From Euleptes europaea (Eukaryota > Chordata > Lepidosauria > Squamata > Sphaerodactylidae), in the NCBI RefSeq assembly GCF_029931775.1, contig NC_079312.1, positions 131,239,872 through 131,303,871 on the forward strand: DNA of 64,000 bases. The letters run 5' to 3'. Shown here piece by piece: positions 57,421 through 64,000 of the stretch (position 1 is its first letter; each line of letters begins with the position of its first letter). Position numbers and translations under genes: made by a program. Below the pieces are notes generated by a model that had not been told where the DNA came from, ran no database searches, and saw only the letters and a list, made by a program, of their open reading frames with translations.

Positions 57421-58031
57421 TTCGCACCTGCCCCGCCCTTGCTCCCCGCAGCTCAGCTGTTTGTCGGGGCTGGGAGCTTCGGGAGTGGGCGGCAAGGAGG
57501 GGGGACCCCTTTCAGAGCCCATATCTCAGCCCCCCTGACCCAATCTTTACAAAAGTAGGGTCCCCTCAAGCTATGCTGAAAGTTTTGGACCTCTACCCCC
57601 AAAAATGCCCCCCCGGAGCCGCAGAAAGGCGCGATTGTGTTTTTAATGGCTTTATTCGGCCGAATTTTTCCCCGAACTCCGGATCTCATGCACGGACCCG
57701 AAGCGGGGGAGTTCGGACTTCGGCATTTCCTGAATAAAAATGGGCTGAATTTTGCCGAATCCGAATTTACCGATTTTGTTTTTTCAACAGCCCTAGTAGC
57801 AAGCCAGGGGAGGGGATTGGAAGGGTGGCCTATTTAAGGAGAATCTGCTGCAAGACAGGGAGGATGAAGGTAATGTGCCTGCAGGCAGTGTGGGGAAAAC
57901 AGAGGACAATAGAAAGGTGGTGCAACCCCCTCCCCATTCCAGTCTGAGGCCCTGCAGGTCCTCCACTGCAGGGAAGGTCACAGCGGAGCAAGGGCAATGT
58001 GGCCTTGACCAGGGGGAATGTCACACTACAC

Positions 58032-58960
58032 CAGGGGTCCCCAACCTTTTTGATCCTGTGGGCACATTTGGAATTCTGACATGGCATGCTGGGCATAGCA
58101 ACAAAATGGCTGCTGCAAGATCTGCAGGAGGTGGAGCAAGCCACAAAACGTTTGCCACACCTTCACTTGAGTAACACAGTGTAGATTAGGGCTGTCAATT
58201 AGGTTCGTCCCGAATGGAAAAACCACCGAATTTCCCCCAATTCGGCAGTTTCCGGTTCGGATGGAACCGAACTCAAAAAAAGGCGGGAAAGGGACGCGCC
58301 AAATTCGGCGAGTTCGGGCGAATGCCGAATAAATTCAGCAGGTTCGGCGTTCCCCGAACCTGCTTTTTCCTGTCTTTAAAGACCACCCTTCCCGGTTTCC
58401 TGGGAGTCCCAGGAAACTGGGCGGGGCGGTCTTTAAAGTGCTCTGTGCTTCCTGCCCAGGCAGTGCGGAGCACTTCCCCCCCGCTCAACTGTTGGGCGGG
58501 TCCCCGCCCAACAGCTGAGATTCAGACCGGGAGGAGGGGAAAGTGCTCCGCGCTGCCTGCCCAGGCAGCACAGAGCACTTCCCCCCCAGCTCAGCTGTTG
58601 GGTGGGTCCCCGCCCCCCGCCCAACAGCTGAGCATCGGACCGGGAAGGGGGGGAAGTGCTAAACCCTCACCGCCCCCTTCCCACGGGAGGTGTAAAGACC
58701 CCCGCCCGCCTTTATTCGGCCGAATTGATTCGGGAATTCAGCCGAATTCCCCGGATCCGAATCGGGGGAGTTCGGACTTTGGCATTTCCCAAATAAAAAC
58801 GGCCGAATTTTGCCGAATCGGAATTTTCCCGAATTTTTTTTTCAACAGCCCTAGTGTAGATCCTTGTGCTGTGGTGGCAGCTGCTGTAAAAGCAACATTT
58901 TAAAAAAACATCTGCACAACCAGTCAAATCTCCAACAGTCAATCAGAAGCCTTGCTGGTT
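58032..58960 (-). mobile_element. Charlie-like hAT MITE with nested element
   Basis: Begins CAGGGGTCCCCAACCTTTTT and carries tggaattctgacatggcatg, the complement of words in the 1811 and 6678 copies. Split by the hAT-like element at 58187-58853 and truncated by a MITE at 58960. Confidence 0.7.
58187..58853 (+). mobile_element. 667-bp hAT-like element
   Basis: Same termini and ttcgg/ccgaa-rich subterminal zones as 55936-57795: TAGGGCTGTCAATTAGG and TTTTCAACAGCCCTA. A perfect duplication GTGTAGAT stands at 58179-58186 and 58854-58861. The core holds G/C-rich hairpins around caactgttgggcgggtcccc and a partial duplication of about 115 bp. Non-autonomous. Confidence 0.88.
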
Positions 58961-59595
58961 GGGTTGCCAGGTCCGTCTTCACCACCGGCGGGAGGCTTTT
59001 GGGGCAGAGCCTGAAGAGGGCGGGATTTGGGGAGGGGAGGCCATAAAGTCCAGTTGCCAGAGCGGCCGTTTTCTCCAAATGAACTGCTCTCTATTGGCGG
59101 GAGATCAGTTGTAATAGCAGGAGGTCTCCAGCTAGTACCTGGAGGTTAAATAATCACAAAGCAATCATTCTGTATAGACAAGTCTAGTGAAAAAGACAGC
59201 ACCATGGCCACAAAAACTCGAAATGCATCACCAAAGGAACTGCATGCTAAATGTGTGTTTACAATACAAAATCTGAAACCGTTAATAACCACTATCTAAC
59301 TATCAATACAGAAAGAAACATACAGTGTTACAAAAAACTATTATAAAAGACTGGAATATATCAAGTTCTACAATGACATGTAGTAAAAATAACATTAAGA
59401 TGTTACTGTCTCTCGCCCCATTGTAGCCGTGATGTACTTCTTATCTTCTCCGTCATCTCCGTTGCGGCTTGCAAGATTTCCCCTTTAAATCTTTTTTATT
59501 ACATGTCATTGTAGAAATTTGGTGATGCTTTTCGAGTTTTTGTGGCCATAGTGCTGTCTTTTTCACTAGTACCTGGAGGCTGGCAACCCTAGGTA
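58960..59595 (-). mobile_element. tagggttgcc hAT MITE carrying a foldback insert
   Basis: The MITE runs from gggttgccaggtccgtcttc to ggaggtt at 59147, then resumes at 59582 to end ggcaacccta. A further MITE end follows at 59600-59641. Confidence 0.75.
59148..59565 (+). mobile_element. Penelope-like foldback insert
   Basis: 418 bp with inverted arms at 59184-59233 and 59520-59569 (core gtgaaaaagacagcac) and a second inverted pair further in (ctacaatgacatgta at 59370 and its complement at 59490). A 36-nt tail lies only on the left (aaataatcacaaagcaatca...). Flanked by CTAGTACCTGGAGGTT and CTAGTACCTGGAGGCT. It lies at the same MITE position as the insert at 40856 but in opposite orientation. 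Confidence 0.68.
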
Positions 59596-59641
59596 GGAAA
59601 CCTCCCGCCAGTGGTGAAGAGGGACCGTCCTGGCAACCCTA

Positions 59642-60450
59642 TCTTTCCCCTGCCTCAGCATGCTCTTCCCCAAAGCTGCTTTGATGTGGTCTTTTGAGGA
59701 AGAGTGCAGAACCCAAAAAGGCTGCCCCAGCTGTTGAATAAAAAGGCCAATGCATCAGCGGTCTATCTCAATCTATGTGATCATATAAAAGGAAGAAGCA
59801 GGCAGTTATGGACAAAGCAGCGGGTGGGGAGGGGTGAACTGAAATTGTTTGCATTCCAGATGGGGAACAGAAAGTGTGTAGGAAGGTATATTGTATTTGT
59901 GTTTTGTGTGTCAGGCTGATGAACCAAGAGGACATCTGTGGAATGTACAACTGATGAAATATGTGACTTTAACCCCTTAATATGCCCTTTTGGTGAGTGG
60001 CAATGAAAACTGAAAGACAGAGTTCAAGGCTGATTTACAAACAAAATTCTTAATTCCATAAGGATAAACATATTTATTAAACATTGGGTGGAACTGGCTG
60101 GGGACAAGGAGAGACATTATTCTTCTCTATAGTTGCTTCCAAGAGGAAGTTTTGCTCCACGCTCTCCCGCAAACTGCCACAAGGGTTTTTTGGGAGCTTT
60201 GCATGGCACAGTTGGGCAGTCATCATTGCTCATCTGCATTTTCCCTGGCTTTTCACTGTTTTTCTCAAATCTGCTTTGGTAAATGTTTCCTGAAATGTTG
60301 AATTCAAAGTGGATCTGGGATCCAAGTTGACAGGAAGTCCCAGATTTCAACACCTTCCTGCCCACATCTGGTACTATTTTCTCTTGCATCTGTCATCCCA
60401 CCCCCACCAGCAGGCTTCTTGGTCCACTATTGTTGTTGTTAGGCTGTTAA
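59642..60450. other. No recognised feature
   Basis: Intergenic DNA without a clear gene or repeat. Confidence 0.4.
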
Positions 60451-60454
60451 CAAC

Positions 60455-60541
60455 AGGACATTTTGGAGCTCATTAATTCATAGGGTTGCCATAAGTCGGA
60501 AGGAACTTGATGCTGCTTTACACACACACACACACACACAC
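60455..60541 (+). mobile_element. BovB (RTE) LINE 3' end
   Basis: Contains catagggttgccataagtcg, gaaggaacttgatg and a CA microsatellite tail (60521-60541). Confidence 0.7.
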
Positions 60542-60814
60542 ATTGTTGTTGTTAATGGATACAGATATATCACTGTAGCGTCATTACACCTATTACCAAC
60601 TTTAAAAAAACCATCCAAAAGCACTTTGGTGACTGCCTCTGCATTCACAGCAGCAATAAGAGTACAACAGGCAATCCTCCCCGTGAAAAGCAACCTATGG
60701 CAATAACAGGCTATGCCCTCAGCAGTCAGCAGGAGACTTAACATTTATTCTCAGCGAATCCACATGTGAATAAACTTGCCCCAGTGGAGAAAAACTGAGG
60801 ACTTTTATACATGG

Positions 60815-61872
60815 GAATTTTACCTTAGGTCTGACTCTCTCTTGACCCACACTTTTCTGATCTGAATTCTCAAAATCATATGCATGGTGGTTGTTTGCCT
60901 CGAAGAAAGTCCTGGAGAATTTTTTTTACTGCAGAATCACCAGCACAAATCCGGAGAGTTTGAGTTCCTGCTCCTTGAAAACCCTGCTTTGTAATTGGCT
61001 AGGGTGTTTGTTAGAAAAAGTCACTACCACCACTCCAGCTCCCAGCCAGTGGGGCTTGTTGTGCATGTGACAGCTGTGTTCATTTCCCACCCGGCTCAGT
61101 GTTGCGCATGTGCATGTTCTGGCACGCTCACACCCTCTCCCCTGGCTTTAAACAGGCAACAGCCATGGAAGTGGAGAGAGAGAAGGAAGGCGAGGCAGCG
61201 CTGCTGCTGTTGCCGCATGAGCGTGCTTCTTCTCACGCAGTGTTCTCTCCCTTCAGCAATTGTGGGTGCTGTCTCTATGGCCTTTCCCACCTTCCTACTC
61301 CCTCTTTAAATGGGCAACAACTGCAGAGGGAGCGCATGCGGGCTCGTGTGTCAATGGCCTCCCCTCATTCATACACCTCACGTTCCCGCTAAAAAGCTTA
61401 TCTTCCTCCACATACAAAGTTAAGCCCTTTTAAATGCCTCCACAAAAGGGGGGGGGAAACCAGCCTGAGGCTCAGCTGCCCGTCCCCTGCAATTTCCTGG
61501 GAGTAAGCCCCATTACTAACAAGTAGACCAAGATGTTATGAGGAGGGGGAGGAATCAGGCAGCTATGTTGGTTCCTGAGCATGCAAACACTTGCTTCCTC
61601 CCCGCTCCTTTCCTCCTGGCAGTGCAGCTCCCTCTGGATGGAGGGGAAAACCCAGAATGCCTTATGCATACAAATGGCTACAATTTGAACTGAGTTGATC
61701 TCGGAGCAGACTTTAAATCCATGGCAAAACAGCATTGGGAAAACCCAAGAAAACGTGGGGTGAGAGCGAAGTTAACTCTGAGGGATGAAAAAATCATGCA
61801 TAACTCCAAGGAAGAACTGAGTCAATCCAGGGGCGAACAAAGTGAGTCAAAGTTCCCATGCATAAATGACCC
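60815..61872. mobile_element. Candidate 1-kb DNA element
   Basis: Left end gacttttatacatgggaatt and right end, read on the minus strand, gggtcatttatgcatgggaa are imperfect inverted repeats. The interior has no transposase. The word ggccatttatgcaggag at 23338 may mark a relative. Confidence 0.4.
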
Positions 61873-63230
61873 AAGTCCAACGTGAGCAGGTAGAACAGGG
61901 GATTACTGCTTGTGGCCCAAGGCCAGCATAGATACATGCTAATGTAAATGGGGGGAGGCAAGTGTGTGCACACAGTTTATTGCCAGCTTCCTTTGGCTCA
62001 GTTCCATACAGTACACCTCCAGCCTCATTTGTTTCCCTAGCCCAAGGGTCATTCCTACACCCTGTTCCCCTTACATTTCATTATTACTCACCTACTGTTC
62101 CAAGACCAGTCTGGATCTGCCCACCACATGCATACTCTTTTGCTCTAGGCCCAGTTGCTAGAAAAGCACAACACAAGAATCCTGTTCAGTCACTCAAAGT
62201 GCATACAACTCTATGGCCATAGAAGGGAAGCAGGATTGCGTCTACTGACCCCACTCTGCAATGCCTAGCAAGCAAATACATGGAATTGTACATACTTTGA
62301 ATGTCTATGCCCTGAATTCTTCTATCTACCCACTTCCTTGGCCAGGTGCTTTTAAAAACTGCACTTTTTAGGTGAATTCACAGGTTTTATGCTGCGCTGC
62401 ACCTCTGGATCTGCCTAGAATTGCTGGGCTCTACCTGTGGTTCAATCCCCCAAGCCCCACACAGGCGCCAGCTTTTTAAAATGTTATTTTACAAGTTTGC
62501 AACACAGTCCTGTGCCTATACACACATTCTCTTTTTGTGGTGGTAATTTTCTTCTTGCTGGAAGCAAGTCGGCTAGGCCAAGGCGTGCACCCTAGAGAAA
62601 CATTAGGCGTGCTCCCAGTACGTGCCACCTCCTTCCAAGCTTGCCAGAGGTTGTCCATTCCTGCCTAGCTAAGATATTTCTAGGTGGAACTGGACTGATA
62701 CTGGCATTTTCCACTCAAAGGTTCCCTCTGTTGCTGGAGGAAATAACAAGTAAGAGAGGAGAAGGGAGTTCAGTTCTGTCAGGCTCGAGGATGAACCATA
62801 AAGAGCCACTTCAAACTGCTAAGCTTGTAACAGCTGTCCGGTTCTCTGGGTTGTTAACACTAGTGACCATGAATAAGAGCTCTTTGTTTTACCCTTTGGG
62901 GGGCAAGGCTTCCCAACAAACTTGCTAATTCAAGGGCTTAGGAGGAAAGGGGTGGCATGGAAAGGGCCTAAGAAAAGAAGCAGCCTGAAAAAAGCCCTTC
63001 CCAAGTTCAGCTCCCTGCTCATTTGGGGGTGGGGGGAGAGACACTCACTTAATGCATTTTTGCACCTGCTTTTGGAAGAAACTCTGGAGGCATCCACAGA
63101 AGAATAGTGTGTGCAGAGGTATTTGAAGCATCCACATAGGGATATTTGCTTATTTTCCCCTTGCTCCCTCCAGTGCCCCGACCACCAGAAGGTTTTTTGC
63201 CAGCTTAAAAAAAAATCAGTGTTACTTATA
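61873..63230. other. No recognised feature
   Basis: Intergenic sequence. No gene recognised. Confidence 0.4.
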
Positions 63231-63239
63231 TCACTATAG

Positions 63240-63447
63240 TAGGGTTGCCAGGTCCCTCTTCGCTACCTCAGGAGGTTTTGGGGGCAGAGCCTGAGGAGGG
63301 CAGAGTTTGGGGAGGGGAGGGACTTCAATGCCATAGAGTCCAATTGCCAAAGTGGCCCTTTTCTCTAGGAGAACTGATCTCTATTGGCTGGAGATCAGTT
63401 GTAATAGCAGGAGATCTCCAGCTAGTACCTGGAGGTTGGCAACCCTA
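63240..63447 (-). mobile_element. tagggttgcc hAT MITE
   Basis: Full-length 208-bp copy with perfect duplication CACTATAG (63232-63239, 63448-63455). Confidence 0.9.
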
Positions 63448-63463
63448 CACTATAGCGATATAG

Positions 63464-63495
63464 CAGTAGTAGTAGTAGTAGTAGTTGTTGTTGTC
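63464..63495. repeat. (AGT)n/(TTG)n microsatellite
   Basis: Short triplet runs between two MITE pieces. Confidence 0.85.
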
Positions 63496-63496
63496 T

Positions 63497-63578
63497 ATGG
63501 CATTGAAGTCCCTCCCCTCTCCAAACCCCGCCCCCAAAACCTCCGGCCGGTGGTGAAGAGGGACCGGGCAACCCTAGT
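63497..63578 (+). mobile_element. tagggttgcc hAT MITE, right half
   Basis: Begins at tctatggcattgaagtccct and ends gggcaacccta. The left half is missing. Confidence 0.7.
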
Positions 63579-64000
63579 GGGAGGGGGATGGCAGAGGTGG
63601 GGGAACACTTCGTAAAGCGGCATCGTTATGGGCAGGGATATCCAAAAATCTTCATCTTCCTGTCCACACAGTGACCAAACCCACTTTGAGTATGATCTTT
63701 CTGTAAAGACTGTACCAAGGCAAGTAAAGGGAAGACACAGCGAGGCAGGGGAAAGCCTGGAAGGTAGATGATGGCATAACTATATTGTGCTGAAATTTGG
63801 GGGGCGGGGATGCCGAAATTTGGGAGGCAAGGCAGAGCTAAGCGTCCTTGCAGAAGCAGCCTCTGTGGGGCTGGTAGTGTGTTCTTTCCCTTGCCCTCTA
63901 TACTTTGTCCTGTCAGCAAACAATAAAAATGAAGTGAAAAACTGAAAAACACAACAAAACAGCAGGAGTTTGCTAACTTATCTAAGGCAACCTGTACTCC

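Larger units (their letters stand above)
55936..57795 (+). mobile_element. 1.86-kb hAT-like element with tandem core
   Basis: Starts TAGGGCTGTCGATTCGG and ends TTTTTCAACAGCCCTA. The 8-bp duplication GTAGCAAG is perfect (55928-55935, 57796-57803). The subterminal parts are dense in ttcgg and ccgaa words. Inside lies an 80-bp inverted pair (56212-56291 and 57417-57496) around a four-unit tandem array (56291-57010) and a minisatellite (57270-57420). No transposase. Confidence 0.85.

Noticed and set aside
1-64000. Endogenous retroviruses or other LTR and capsid-bearing elements
   Set aside because: No frame resembling gag, pol, protease, integrase or envelope was recognised and no paired LTRs were seen. 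All reverse-transcriptase-related frames fit LINEs.

Overview
This window is vertebrate nuclear DNA, and its repeats point to a squamate reptile, most likely a lizard. They include Sauria-type tRNA SINEs, 5S-rRNA-derived SINEs, BovB, CR1 and L1 LINE pieces, many short hAT-type DNA transposons and Penelope-like retroelement remnants. Species cannot be set from the sequence. There are no operons, CRISPR arrays or bacterial signals. Functional naming rests on recognising protein families from memory; no search was run.

Two host genes are supported. ANKRD40 lies on the minus strand at the left. Four coding exons are visible (exon 1 about 14151-14049, exon 2 7785-7637, exon 3 4725-4249, exon 4 2847-2672); the last exon lies beyond the left edge. 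Exon 1 sits in a CpG-rich block (about 13.8-14.35 kb). WFIKKN2 lies on the plus strand: exon 1 46186-46395 and exon 2 51949-53469, joined in phase 0 to give 576 residues with signal peptide, WAP, follistatin/Kazal, Ig, two Kunitz and netrin-like domains. It is a secreted antagonist of myostatin and GDF11. The two genes point away from each other, about 32 kb apart, and I see no third gene between them.

Nearly everything else is repeat. Left part (1-14 kb): ANKRD40 introns with hAT, CR1, BovB and LINE C-terminal pieces. 14.4-20.3 kb: a SINE field (Sauria, 5S-derived, MIR-like) with a 0.43 kb inverted repeat. 20-33 kb: mostly unremarkable DNA with hAT MITEs and a 276-bp foldback element. 33.8-38.9 kb: nested LINEs, a 763-bp palindromic Penelope-like element and an antisense L1. 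40-44.7 kb: MITEs, a second Penelope-like foldback, and two hammerhead-ribozyme-like motifs. 46.4-51.9 kb: the WFIKKN2 intron, largely filled by antisense L1. 54-59.6 kb: a transposon nest with an 1860-bp hAT-like element carrying internal hairpin arms and tandem arrays. 60-64 kb: sparse.

The most interesting pattern is a set of three unrelated-sequence elements (34.8, 40.9 and 59.1 kb) sharing one plan: long inverted arms, a 36-40 nt tail on one side only, and 14-16 bp target duplications. Two of them sit at the same position inside the same hAT MITE family. Their arm ends carry decayed hammerhead-like motifs, and better ones occur at 43.25 and 44.65 kb. This fits Penelope-like retroelements that propagate as foldback copies.
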